This document shows positions 34,318 to 42,710 of a stretch of DNA of 46,090 nt, in pieces. The position numbers and the translations under genes were made by a program. Numbering within the stretch: the first letter of the stretch is position 1; each line of letters starts with the position of its first letter. A model generated the notes under the pieces. That model did not search any database. It saw only the letters and a list, made by a program, of their open reading frames with translations, and was not told the origin of the DNA. The DNA is from Candidatus Propionivibrio aalborgensis (lineage in GTDB: Bacteria > Pseudomonadota > Gammaproteobacteria > Burkholderiales > Rhodocyclaceae), in the NCBI RefSeq assembly GCF_900089945.1, contig NZ_FLQY01000112.1, positions 1-46,090 of the forward strand, read 5' to 3'.

Positions 34318-35694
34318 TTGACCGTCAAGGATTCGCTGCTCCGTCATCTCGGCCCGTTCGGCAACCCCTGGGCCGTCGCCGGAGAAACCTTGATACTGCC
34401 GCTGCTGGCGGTAGCCATCGGCATTTGGGTAAATCCGCTCGACCCGTTGTGGATCAAGGCCAGTTTTCCGTGGGCCTGGTTTGCTCCGGTAATTCTCGCC
34501 ATGCGCTACGGACCATTCGCCGGGCTGGGAGGGGCGAGTGTGCTGCTGCTGGCCTGGTTCGCCTTCAACACGTCCGGCTGGATCGTCGGCGAATTCCCGA
34601 AACTGAATTACCTGGGCGGCTTGATCCTGGTCATGGTCGCCGGCGAGTTTTCCAGTATCTGGCTGGCACGCGCCCGGCGCGCCGAGGGCATCCAGATGTA
34701 CCTCGACCAGAGGCTGGAATATCTGACGCACCAGTACTACCTGCTACGCCTGTCGCACGACCGCCTGGAGCAGGATCTGATCGGCCGCCCGATGGCCATG
34801 CGTGATGCGCTGTCGACGCTGCATTCACTGATTAGGGACGAACCCGGCGCCGCCGCATCGCCCCTGCCCGGTGCCCAGGGACTGCTGCGGCTGCTGGCGC
34901 AATACTGCCAGCTGGAGATTGCGACGATCCATTCCGCAGCAGACGGGGAGATCAAGGCCGAACCGCTCGCGACAATCGGCCAGGCTCGAAACAATGGTCG
35001 GCTCGACACTGACGATCCTCTGGTTCGCGATGCCGTTGAAGCAGGCACGCTATCGCATCTGGCTGCTGCGCTGGCCGCCGGTGCTTCGCCCAGCAGCTAT
35101 GCCATAGCCGTACCGATGAAAACCTTTGATGACGAGCTGATCGGCCTGCTGGCCGTCGAGCGCGTGCCTTTCTTCGCGCTGAACGAAGAAATGCTGCAGA
35201 CATTGAATCTGCTTGTCAGCTACTACGTCGACGGACTCGACGCGCGGAAACTGGCGGCAGAGATCCAGAGCGAATTCCCTGCCTGCCCCGACGATTTTGC
35301 CGCAGAGCTGCAGCGGCTGTGGCGTGTCCGGCAAGGGTCGCTGACCGGCAGCAGCATCACCGTTCTCGAATTTCTGCCGCGTCCGGAGCTTGACGATCTG
35401 GCCTTCCAGATCGGCCGGCAGCGCCGCTCCCTGGACGTCACCTGGCTTATCGATCTCCCACAGCGCAAGGTGCTGGTGACGCTGATGCCTCTGGCAGGTG
35501 CGGCGGAGTCGGAAGGTTATATCGCCCGCATCGAGCAGTGGGTTCGCCAAATGAGCGGCAGTTCGCTGAGCGAGGCCGGTGTCTTCCCGCACGTTCTGCA
35601 TGTCAACGAAATAGCACCGCTGCCGCTGCTCAACCAGTTGTTCGAAATCTGCAATGTTCCAGCCGAAGCTCGGTCTCTACGCGCTGACGCTTGA
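34318..35694 (+). CDS. pelD: c-di-GMP receptor PelD
   Basis: The 458-residue inner-membrane protein has four helices (about 20-120), a coiled segment, a GAF domain (about 170-310) and a degenerate GGDEF domain. The I-site RxxD is kept: R370-S-L-D373, with Arg404 in a position near the second binding Arg of P. aeruginosa PelD (R367, D370, R402). The active-site GGDEF is absent, as in the family. It should activate Pel synthesis on c-di-GMP binding. The TTG start gives the expected length (about 455); no better start is in frame. Confidence 0.9.
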   Translation: MTVKDSLLRHLGPFGNPWAVAGETLILPLLAVAIGIWVNPLDPLWIKASFPWAWFAPVILAMRYGPFAGLGGASVLLLAWFAFNTSGWIVGEFPKLNYLGGLILVMVAGEFSSIWLARARRAEGIQMYLDQRLEYLTHQYYLLRLSHDRLEQDLIGRPMAMRDALSTLHSLIRDEPGAAASPLPGAQGLLRLLAQYCQLEIATIHSAADGEIKAEPLATIGQARNNGRLDTDDPLVRDAVEAGTLSHLAAALAAGASPSSYAIAVPMKTFDDELIGLLAVERVPFFALNEEMLQTLNLLVSYYVDGLDARKLAAEIQSEFPACPDDFAAELQRLWRVRQGSLTGSSITVLEFLPRPELDDLAFQIGRQRRSLDVTWLIDLPQRKVLVTLMPLAGAAESEGYIARIEQWVRQMSGSSLSEAGVFPHVLHVNEIAPLPLLNQLFEICNVPAEARSLRADA

Positions 35695-36658
35695 GTCGAC
35701 GGCCTGGGTCGGCTTGCTGCTCGGCAGCACCAGCGATGCGGCGCTGCTTGCCTATCTTGCCGCTCATGCGGCCGCCAGCTTTTTGCTTGGCCTCGCAATG
35801 ATCGCCTTTCTGCCCGCCGGCCTGCGCCGCAGGCGAGTGCCCGTTCTGCTGCTGCTTTCCGCTACCGGCTTCGCCGTCCCCATCCTCGGTTTTGTCGCCG
35901 TCATCCTCGGCGTCGTCATGCTTCATTCGCTGCCGCCAGCCAAACCGGAAGGCCAGTTCGAGGCGGTGTCCCTGCCGAAAATGGACCCCCACCAGCGAGC
36001 CGGCAAGGGTTTTCGTCAGGCCGGCATGCGCTCCTTCATCAGCAACGAACGGGCGCCTGTGGCGGCCCGCCAGCGCGCACTCATTGCTCTGCAGAAGATA
36101 CCCGGGCACGTTGCCTCGCCGCTTCTGCGTGACGTGCTCACCGATTCTTCCGAAGATATCCGCCTGCTCGCCTACGGCATGCTCGACAGCAAGGAGAAGG
36201 TGATCAACGACGACATCCACCGTGCCTCGCAAAGCTATCAGGCGGCGGTTGAAGGAAGCGATGCCCGGTGGAAGGGCGCCCGGCGGCTCGCCGACCTGTA
36301 TTGGGAGCTTGTCTATCAGGAACTGGCGCAGGGGGATCTGCGCACCCACGCCCTGCGCGAGTCGCTTCGCTACACCCGGATCGCTCTCGCCGAATCGGCC
36401 GAATCGGCCGATGATGCGGCACTGCATCTGCGCCTCGGCCGCCTGCTGCAGGCGCTTCGCCAGCCGGAGGAAGCCCGCCTGGCTTACGACCGGGCGCTGG
36501 CGCTGGGCATGCCGCAAACCCGTATCGTGCCGTATCTCGCGGAAGTGGCGTTCGAGACCGGGCGCTACGAGGAGGTGCGTGCGTTGATGTCCGATCTTGG
36601 AAACTGGCAGTCCCTGCCGCGCCTCAAGCCGGTGATCGCTTACTGGAGTCGGGCATGA
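35654..36658 (+). CDS. pelE: Pel membrane protein PelE
   Basis: The 334-residue protein has two or three N-terminal hydrophobic helices (about 10-95) and a long helical, tetratricopeptide-like soluble part. It matches PelE, which links PelD, PelF and PelG at the inner membrane. The gene overlaps pelD by 41 bp and pelF by 4 bp (ATGA), so translation is coupled. Confidence 0.9.
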   Translation: MFQPKLGLYALTLESTAWVGLLLGSTSDAALLAYLAAHAAASFLLGLAMIAFLPAGLRRRRVPVLLLLSATGFAVPILGFVAVILGVVMLHSLPPAKPEGQFEAVSLPKMDPHQRAGKGFRQAGMRSFISNERAPVAARQRALIALQKIPGHVASPLLRDVLTDSSEDIRLLAYGMLDSKEKVINDDIHRASQSYQAAVEGSDARWKGARRLADLYWELVYQELAQGDLRTHALRESLRYTRIALAESAESADDAALHLRLGRLLQALRQPEEARLAYDRALALGMPQTRIVPYLAEVAFETGRYEEVRALMSDLGNWQSLPRLKPVIAYWSRA

Positions 36659-38184
36659 CTTTCCCGCAGGCGCGCGAAGCCGATATCGCGTTGCTTCTTG
36701 AGGGTACCTTCCCGTATGTCAGCGGCGGTGTATCGAGCTGGGTCAACCAGATCATTCTTGCCTTTCCGGAACTGCGCTTTGCGATCGTGTTCATCGGCAG
36801 CCGTCGGGAAGACTACGGTGAAATGAAATACGCCCTGCCGGAGAACGTCGTTCATATGCAGGCGCACTACCTCTATGACTTCGTCGGTCATGGAGAAAAG
36901 CCGAAACCACGACGAGGAGCAAAAGATGCCTTCGCGCTCTCCGACAGACTGCACGACGGCTTCCTGCGCGATGAGGCACCGGCTGGCGCCTGCGCTGCGT
37001 TCAGCGAAATCATCCGGGATCTGATGCCCGGCGGACGCCTGCCGGAAGATGATTTTCTGCACAGTGAGGAGGCCTGGCGCATCATCGGCGACCGCTATCG
37101 CCAGAACTGCACCGATCCCTCATTCGTCGACTTCTTCTGGACCGTGCGCATGATGCATGCCCCGGTCTGGACGCTTGCCCGCATTGCCCATGACCTGATT
37201 CCCGTGAAGGCTTTCCACTCGGTCTCAACGGGTTATGCCGGCTTGCTTGGCGCCATGCTGCGACAGACGCGACAGCGGCCGCTGATCCTCTCCGAACATG
37301 GCATTTACACCAAGGAGCGGAAGATCGACCTGTTCAAGAGCGAGTGGATTCGCGACAACCGCAACATCTTCCAGCGCGACCCGACCGAACTCTCCTACTT
37401 TCGCCAGATGTGGATTCGCTTCTTTGAATGGCTGGGACGGCTCTGCTACGAATCGGCCGATCCGATCATTGCGCTTTACGAAGCCAACAGGCTGCGCCAG
37501 ATCGCCGACGGAGCGCGGGCGGAGCGGACGTTCAATGTCCCCAACGGTATCAGCCTGCAGCGTTTCGCACCCCTGCGCGCGCTGCGGCCGGAAATGCCGC
37601 CACCGGTACTGTGCCTGATCGGACGAGTGGTGCCGATCAAGGACGTGAAGACCTTCATCCGCGCCATGCGCCGGGTGGCGAACCAGATGCCGGCGGCGGA
37701 AGGCTGGATCGCCGGCCCGGAGGACGAAGACCCCGCCTACGCCGAGGAGTGTCGCAATCTCGTTGCCAGCCTGGGCCTTGAAGACAAGGTGAAGTTCCTC
37801 GGTTTCCAGAAGATCGAGAACCTGATGCCGAAGATCGGCCTGACCATTCTCTCGTCGATCAGCGAAGCGTTGCCGCTGGTCATCCTCGAAGGCTACGCCG
37901 CTGGCGTTCCCACCATCTCCACAGATGTCGGCTCGTGCCGGCAACTGATCGAAGGGCTGGACGACGAAGACCGCGGACTGGGCGTTTCCGGTGCCGTCGT
38001 CAATATCGCCGACCCGCAGGCGCTGGCCGATGCCGCACTCGCTCTGCTCGGCAACCCCGAGGCCTGGACCGCCGCGAGCCGGGCGGGGATCGCCCGCGTC
38101 GAGCGCTACTACACCGACGACCTCATGTTCGGCGCCTATCGCCGGGTCTATGAGCGGGCGCTGGCGGCTGGAGGGGCGGACTGA
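36655..38184 (+). CDS. pelF: Pel glycosyltransferase PelF
   Basis: The 509-residue cytosolic enzyme is a GT-B transferase. The N-terminal motif EGTFPYVSGGVSSWVNQ is a PelF signature, and the EX7E pair is E404 and E412 (SEALPLVILEG). It polymerises Pel from UDP-sugars (GlcNAc/GalNAc in Pseudomonas). It overlaps pelE and, by one base, pelG. Confidence 0.94.
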   Translation: MTFPQAREADIALLLEGTFPYVSGGVSSWVNQIILAFPELRFAIVFIGSRREDYGEMKYALPENVVHMQAHYLYDFVGHGEKPKPRRGAKDAFALSDRLHDGFLRDEAPAGACAAFSEIIRDLMPGGRLPEDDFLHSEEAWRIIGDRYRQNCTDPSFVDFFWTVRMMHAPVWTLARIAHDLIPVKAFHSVSTGYAGLLGAMLRQTRQRPLILSEHGIYTKERKIDLFKSEWIRDNRNIFQRDPTELSYFRQMWIRFFEWLGRLCYESADPIIALYEANRLRQIADGARAERTFNVPNGISLQRFAPLRALRPEMPPPVLCLIGRVVPIKDVKTFIRAMRRVANQMPAAEGWIAGPEDEDPAYAEECRNLVASLGLEDKVKFLGFQKIENLMPKIGLTILSSISEALPLVILEGYAAGVPTISTDVGSCRQLIEGLDDEDRGLGVSGAVVNIADPQALADAALALLGNPEAWTAASRAGIARVERYYTDDLMFGAYRRVYERALAAGGAD

Positions 38185-39554
38185 TGGCGGGCATCGGCTT
38201 CGAACTGCGCAAGCTGCTGAAGAAGGACACGCTGGTCGGGCTGCTGCAGGCCTACACCTTCGCCGGCATCATCGGCTCGGGCCCCTGGGTGCTGTCCATC
38301 CTCGGCATCCTGATCATCGGCTTGTTGAGCAGCACGGTTGTCGTGCCATCGTTCCTGGTGACGCAGTTCCAGACTTCAGTAACCTATCTGATCGCCATCA
38401 GCCTGATCCTGACCGGCGGCTTGCAACTGGGCTTCACGCGCTTCGTCTCCGATCGCCTGTTCGAAGAAAAGGACGAAGTCATCTCGCCGAACCTCAACGG
38501 GATCCTTCTGCTGGTCATCATCGCCGCATCGGTCGTCGGCATCATCGGGCTGTTCGTGCTGCTCCCCGGAACAGGGGTCGTCTATCGCATCCTGATGCTC
38601 GCCGCATTCGTGCTGATGTGCGCAATCTGGATCGTTACCATCTTTCTGTCGGGCATGAAGCGCTACAAGGCAATCGTCGCGCTATTCGCCATCGGTTATG
38701 CCATCACGGTATCGCTGGCGCTGCTGCTGCGTCCGCTCGGGCTGGAAGGGCTGATGGCCGGATTCGTCATCGGCCACAGCGCCCTGCTCGGCGGCATGTG
38801 GGTGCTGACCATGCGCGAGTTTCGTCCGCAGGAGCTGATCGCCTTCGATTTCGCCAAACGCGGGGCGATGTTTTCCAGCCTGCTCGCCATCGGTCTGCTC
38901 TACAACCTCGGCATCTGGGCCGACAAGTTCATGTTCTGGTTCTTCCCCGACACCTCGGAACCGATCATCGGCGCCCTGCGCGCCTCGATCATCTACGACC
39001 TGCCGGTCTTCCTCGCCTACCTGTCGATCATCCCCGGCATGGCCGTATTCATGGTGCGCATCGAAACCGATTTCGTCGAGTACTACGACAAGTTCTACGA
39101 TGCCGTGCGCAGTGGTGGCTCGCTGGAATACATCGAGGACATGCGCGACGAAATGGTCTACTCGATCAAGCAGGGGATGGCCGAGATCGGCAAGATCCAG
39201 ACGCTCGCCGTACTCGTAACTTTCGTCTCCGGGCCGCTCTTGCTACAGGCGCTCGACATCTCCGAGCTGTATCTGCCGCTGCTGTACGTTCAGGTTATCG
39301 GCGCCAGCCTGCAGGTCGTGCTGCTGTCGGTGCTCAACGTATTCTTCTATCTTGACCAGCGCCGCATCATCCTGCTGCTCTGCAGCGAATTCCTGCTGTT
39401 GAACATCCTGCTCACCGGGGTGTCACTATGGTGGGGGGCTGCGCTCTACGGCTACGGTTTTGCCTTTTCCGTACTCGTCACCCTGGCCACTGCGCTGGCA
39501 CTCCTCGACCGTCGCCTGAGCCGGCTCGAGTACGAAACCTTCATGCTGCAATAA
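38184..39554 (+). CDS. pelG: Pel membrane transporter PelG
   Basis: The 456-residue protein has about twelve hydrophobic helices and the start MAGIGFELRKLLKKDTL typical of PelG. It belongs to the polysaccharide exporter group and, with PelD/E/F, moves the growing chain across the inner membrane. It is the last pel gene; no clear terminator follows. Confidence 0.93.
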   Translation: MAGIGFELRKLLKKDTLVGLLQAYTFAGIIGSGPWVLSILGILIIGLLSSTVVVPSFLVTQFQTSVTYLIAISLILTGGLQLGFTRFVSDRLFEEKDEVISPNLNGILLLVIIAASVVGIIGLFVLLPGTGVVYRILMLAAFVLMCAIWIVTIFLSGMKRYKAIVALFAIGYAITVSLALLLRPLGLEGLMAGFVIGHSALLGGMWVLTMREFRPQELIAFDFAKRGAMFSSLLAIGLLYNLGIWADKFMFWFFPDTSEPIIGALRASIIYDLPVFLAYLSIIPGMAVFMVRIETDFVEYYDKFYDAVRSGGSLEYIEDMRDEMVYSIKQGMAEIGKIQTLAVLVTFVSGPLLLQALDISELYLPLLYVQVIGASLQVVLLSVLNVFFYLDQRRIILLLCSEFLLLNILLTGVSLWWGAALYGYGFAFSVLVTLATALALLDRRLSRLEYETFMLQ

Positions 39555-39605
39555 CGGGGTGGGGAGGGGCGACCGCCAGCCATACTGATCAAGGCAAATG
39601 GCGTG

Positions 39606-39653
39606 TTGACAACAGCTACACAGGCGACTACGCTCCGTGTATCTATTGTGTAT
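39606..39653 (+). promoter_or_regulatory. Promoter/operator of the toxin-antitoxin pair
   Basis: A perfect -35-type TTGACA occurs at 39606-39611. Downstream, GTGTAT occurs twice at an 11-bp step (39637 and 39648), just before the antitoxin start. Ribbon-helix-helix antitoxins of this family bind such short repeats to repress their own operon. The -10 region is not clear. Confidence 0.45.
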
Positions 39654-39672
39654 GCAGCAAAAGGGGATTCCT

Positions 39673-39945
39673 ATGCGCGACGCCGCCATCAACCTGCGGG
39701 CATTGCCCGAGCAGCGAGACTTGATTGATCACGCTGCGACCCTGTTGGGCAAGAACCGCTCGGACTTCATGCTTGAGGCCGCCTGCGACAAAGCGCAGGC
39801 GGTGGTGCTTGATCAGGTCTTTTTCAGTCTGGATGCCGAAAGATTCAAGCAATTCACGGCCATGCTCGACGGTCCGCCCAGCGCCAATCCAGGGCTTGAG
39901 CGTCTCATGGCCGTGACGCCCCCCTGGGCATCTGGCAAGGCATAA
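39673..39945 (+). CDS. DUF1778 antitoxin (TacA-like)
   Basis: The 90-residue protein has a ribbon-helix-helix DNA-binding N-terminus (MRDAAINLRALPEQRDLID) followed by the DUF1778 helix pattern (LLGKNRSDFMLEAACDKAQ) and a C-terminal toxin-wrapping tail. The ATG at 39673 has AAGGGG upstream. It should neutralise the GNAT toxin encoded 2 nt downstream and repress the operon. Confidence 0.88.
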   Translation: MRDAAINLRALPEQRDLIDHAATLLGKNRSDFMLEAACDKAQAVVLDQVFFSLDAERFKQFTAMLDGPPSANPGLERLMAVTPPWASGKA

Positions 39946-39947
39946 GC

Positions 39948-40436
39948 TTGCAACTCAGCGCGCCGCAGCCGCTCGCTGCCAGCCATCTACTGGATGGATT
40001 TGAGTGCGGGGAGGGCGTTCTCGACGAGTGGCTCAAGCGCCGCGCAATGACCAACCAATGGAGCGGGGCCAGCCGGACGTTTGTAGTGGCAGATCCAGAC
40101 GGCCGCGTTTACGGCTTCTACGCAATGGCTGCGTGCGCCGTCTTGCACCAGATGGCAACCCGTTCTGTGCGTCGGAACATGCCCGACCCGGTTCCGGTGA
40201 TGATTCTGGCACGGCTCGCTGTTGACGAGCGCGCCCAAGGCATCAAGCTTGGCGCATCGTTGCTGCAAGACGCCGTAAATCGCGTCGTGGTCGTTTCTCA
40301 AAACGTCGGAATCCGAGCGCTGCTGGTGCATGCACTGCACGACCGCGCCAGGGAGTTCTACGAACACTACGGGTTTCAGTCGTCGCCTTTACATCCGATG
40401 ACGCTGATGCTGAGACTGAATCCTGACAAATCATGA
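39948..40436 (+). CDS. GNAT-family toxin acetyltransferase (TacT-like)
   Basis: The 162-residue protein matches the TacT/AtaT-type GNAT toxins that acetylate charged tRNA. Seen are the N-terminal FECGEGVLDEWLKRRA, the acetyl-CoA loop region LARLAVDERAQGIKLGASLL and the C-terminal FYEHYGF with the conserved Tyr. Start codon TTG directly after the antitoxin stop. The target tRNA cannot be inferred. Confidence 0.88.
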   Translation: MQLSAPQPLAASHLLDGFECGEGVLDEWLKRRAMTNQWSGASRTFVVADPDGRVYGFYAMAACAVLHQMATRSVRRNMPDPVPVMILARLAVDERAQGIKLGASLLQDAVNRVVVVSQNVGIRALLVHALHDRAREFYEHYGFQSSPLHPMTLMLRLNPDKS

Positions 40437-40477
40437 GCCGAACGTCGTGTGTAGGGAGTCAGTAAGGCTCGCTAGGG

Positions 40478-40498
40478 TTGGCCCAAGGGTTGGGCCAA
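40478..40498. terminator. Perfect 9-bp hairpin after the toxin gene
   Basis: TTGGCCCAA, three bases, then TTGGGCCAA form a perfect stem 42 bp after the toxin gene. There is no T-run, so it is a weak terminator candidate or a protein-binding dyad. Confidence 0.4.
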
Positions 40499-40695
40499 CA
40501 CTGAAAACGTTGGAATCCTTGCAGCAGAAGGGTTTTGGCGCGCTATAGCGGACGAGGCTGGGCACTGGATTGAGGTTATTCCGCTCCCGCTTGGACGGAA
40601 TACGGGGCGTATTCAAGTCTGAAGTGCAACAGCGTTATCACGAAGTGCGCATAGAGGTAAGAGGCGAATGTGGATGCTCGGATCTGCATCGAACT

Positions 40696-40721
40696 TGCGA
40701 CAAGATAATTGTCTTGTCGCA
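40696..40721. repeat. 26-bp near-perfect palindrome
   Basis: The arms TGCGACAAGA (40696-40705) and TCTTGTCGCA (40712-40721) flank an AATT-containing centre, TAATTG, with only one mismatched pair. Its length and AT-rich centre recall binding sites of tyrosine recombinases or of dimeric repressors. It stands in a spacer without its own gene. Confidence 0.55.
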
Positions 40722-41118
40722 TGTTTGACCAAAACCTCGCCCCGAGGCACCTGTAGGTCTGCCGCCGCGCCTTGGACAAAACCACGCGAGCAGCTTGATC
40801 CAGGGGTCGCGAGACCCCCGGAGTATTTGAAGAGATGAATTTGCTCACACTCGCTTGGGCGGTGACCATCTGCTTAAGCAGAACGGTCGGAAGTTGACAG
40901 AAGGCTAGGTGATATCCAGTCGTCGGGGGCGTACAGCTTGGGGGCTGCGACAGTGGTTTTGGCGAAGGGAAATCGCCTGTTCGGCTTCTGATGCCCAGCA
41001 TGCGTATGAGCATCATCCGTCCAGAAGCGCCAGTGGACGTACCCTCGGCATTCCCGCAAATTGTCCCCCACAATAAGACCGCCCAGCTAGCAAACGGTCG
41101 ACAACGGGAGGGGACAGC

Positions 41119-41352
41119 ATGGGTATTAGGTTCCGCAGACGCATCAAGCTTGCGCCAGGTCTGAATCTCAATCTCAGCGGCAGCGGGCTGAGTCTTTCCG
41201 CTGGCCCCAGGGGTGCTTCCATGACCTTCGGCGGTCGGCGCGGCGCGTACCTGAACACGGGCATTCCGGGGACCGGCCTCTACACCCGTGAGCGCGTCGG
41301 CGCCGTAAGGACTTCTCTTACAGCAGATTTTCTAGTATTCAGGTCAGACTGA
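41119..41352 (+). CDS. Short DUF4236-domain protein, perhaps truncated
   Basis: The N-terminal about 58 residues match DUF4236: MGIRFRRRIKLAPGLNLNLS, then GPRGASMTFGGRRGAYLNTG and GIPGTGLYTRERVG. The last about 17 residues look unrelated to the usual longer proteins, so the gene may be cut and end in foreign sequence. GGAGG lies upstream of the ATG. DUF4236 proteins are often near mobile or phage genes; their function is unknown. Confidence 0.72.
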   Translation: MGIRFRRRIKLAPGLNLNLSGSGLSLSAGPRGASMTFGGRRGAYLNTGIPGTGLYTRERVGAVRTSLTADFLVFRSD

Positions 41353-41422
41353 AATAGCCTAAGTCCAGATTTGCTGATGGGCTGCTTGACCGCGCACGGG
41401 GCAAGTATGATCGACTGGATCT

Positions 41423-41490
41423 CGGCCTTATGTGGAGCTCAACATAAGGCCGACGACCAAGACTTGGCCAAAGCCGCTAGCCGGCTAGCG
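41423..41490. repeat. Three consecutive palindromes in 68 bp
   Basis: 41423-41452: arms CGGCCTTATGT and ACATAAGGCCG, 11 bp, loop GGAGCTCA. 41457-41467: CCAAGACTTGG. 41475-41490: CGCTAGCCGGCTAGCG. They lie between convergent genes (ends 41352 and 41594). They could be a bidirectional terminator, a structured RNA or a recombination site. Confidence 0.55.
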
Positions 41491-41593
41491 ACGTGTAGTG
41501 TTAGGGTCTAGAAGAAATCTGAGCACGCCCAGTCGTGCGCCTGTCCGATAGAGAGCGATCCGCTCTTGCGACAGTTCGAACATGGCGAAGCGA

Positions 41594-42613
41594 CTATCGC
41601 AATCGATAACCTCCGCGGGTAACCCGATCAAAACTAAACACGTGCTCTCTCGGGCTTTCCTGACAGCGCCCGACAATTCGGCGGGGGAAGTCCGGTTCGC
41701 CCGCGTCGAGTAGCACCTGGGCGGCGCAGACTGGGCATTGTGCAGCGTACTTAATCATACGAGCTTTCTTCGGCGCTCCTGCTTCCCGCGCATTCGGCCT
41801 GAAAAGTTCGAGGCAGGCGCCGAATTCACGAAACCCTAGCATGGAGTCCGATGCCATGATGATCCGATCATCGACCAATCGAATAAATTGCTGCAGGGAT
41901 CGATAGGCTGGCCAATTGAACAAAACAATGATGAGCATCGCTGCAAGATCGCTGGTCGTGACCGGGTGTTTGCTGAGCGATAGAGCGAAAAGGACGAATA
42001 CGCTCCCGGCTGCGGTAAGCGCCACATACAAAATCGTCGGCCAGATTAGCAGCCACTTTCGCCATCCTTCTGCTACCTGATCCTTGTCAAACAACCAGCG
42101 GGCCCACCACGATAGCTTGAGCTTTTCCGCCGGAATATAAGTGATGTCATGAGGCGCTGTGTCAGCGCACGCGTCGATGGAAGTTGAGATACCAGGGATC
42201 GGCAACGCGATCAGAGATATCAAAGCTTGGTTTCCGGCACCGCCATCGCTTTCATGCTTCTCTACCCACGGATAAACGTCGAGTCCTTGGTCGGCTGCGA
42301 ATTTCTGCATTCCCTCTTCGCAGCGCTGCCGGAAATCACCGTTCAATGATTTCCAGTGGCGGCTGAACCAGGCGCTCGCATCGCCTTCCGTTTCCCGAAT
42401 CACACCTTCCCGGATGTTGTAGTAGTTAAATCGCGCATCTTTCCCTTCGGCAAGGCGACTCAACGTGTTCTCAGCAAGGAATCGCAGCACTTGATAAATC
42501 TGTGAGTTTTTGCCGTGGACATTCAGATAGTCGAGAAGGCAACGGGCAACCTGCTCTAGGTTAGATTTTTTGGGCGGCGTCTCTGAATCCGTAGTGCATT
42601 GATTTAGTGACAT
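41594..42613 (-). CDS. Membrane protein with C-terminal Cys cluster, function unknown
   Basis: The 339-residue protein has a helical N-terminal part (1-180), two membrane helices (about 188-211 and 222-240) and a C-terminal region with C293, C296, C317 and H324 (CPVC... GRCQESPREHVFSFDRVTRGG), which looks like a zinc site. The C-terminal motif is known to me from membrane proteins of other proteobacteria, but no function is attached. It points opposite to its neighbours. The start ATG has GAGAGGG 4 nt upstream, in a hairpin. Confidence 0.7.
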   Translation of the reverse strand: MSLNQCTTDSETPPKKSNLEQVARCLLDYLNVHGKNSQIYQVLRFLAENTLSRLAEGKDARFNYYNIREGVIRETEGDASAWFSRHWKSLNGDFRQRCEEGMQKFAADQGLDVYPWVEKHESDGGAGNQALISLIALPIPGISTSIDACADTAPHDITYIPAEKLKLSWWARWLFDKDQVAEGWRKWLLIWPTILYVALTAAGSVFVLFALSLSKHPVTTSDLAAMLIIVLFNWPAYRSLQQFIRLVDDRIIMASDSMLGFREFGACLELFRPNAREAGAPKKARMIKYAAQCPVCAAQVLLDAGEPDFPRRIVGRCQESPREHVFSFDRVTRGGYRLR

Positions 42614-42617
42614 AAAT

Positions 42618-42643
42618 CCCTCTCTATTAGGGTAAGGAGAGGG
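42618..42643 (-). promoter_or_regulatory. Hairpin sequestering the ribosome-binding site of 41594-42613
   Basis: On the minus-strand mRNA CCCTCTC (42643-42637) can pair with GAGAGGG (42624-42618), the Shine-Dalgarno sequence 4 nt before the ATG. The 7-bp stem would hold the gene back unless opened by a protein, RNA or temperature. Confidence 0.45.
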
Positions 42644-42710
42644 TTTGTCAGTGATATTCGTTGCAACCTCTTCCTAACCTGACTTCGTGTTCAACAACGG
42701 AGTCAAAATT

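Larger units (their letters stand above)
40437..41118. other. 682-bp spacer with palindromes and a possible gene fragment
   Basis: No complete gene is convincing. A plus-strand stretch (40476-40619) without a start reads like a protein tail (GILAAEGFWRAIADEAGHWI and onward) and may be a fragment. Two strong inverted repeats (40478-40498 and 40696-40721) lie here. A minus-strand frame at 40576-41073 has no recognisable domain and covers these palindromes, so I left it out. Confidence 0.4.

Noticed and set aside
40576-41073. Minus-strand open frame of 165 codons in the spacer
   Set aside because: No domain or ribosome-binding site; it covers a strong palindrome and part of a protein-like fragment in another frame.
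41437-41506. Integron attC-like pair (GCTCAAC ... GTTAGGG)
   Set aside because: The last base does not fit GTTRRRY and the inner halves are not complementary; the palindromes here are described separately.
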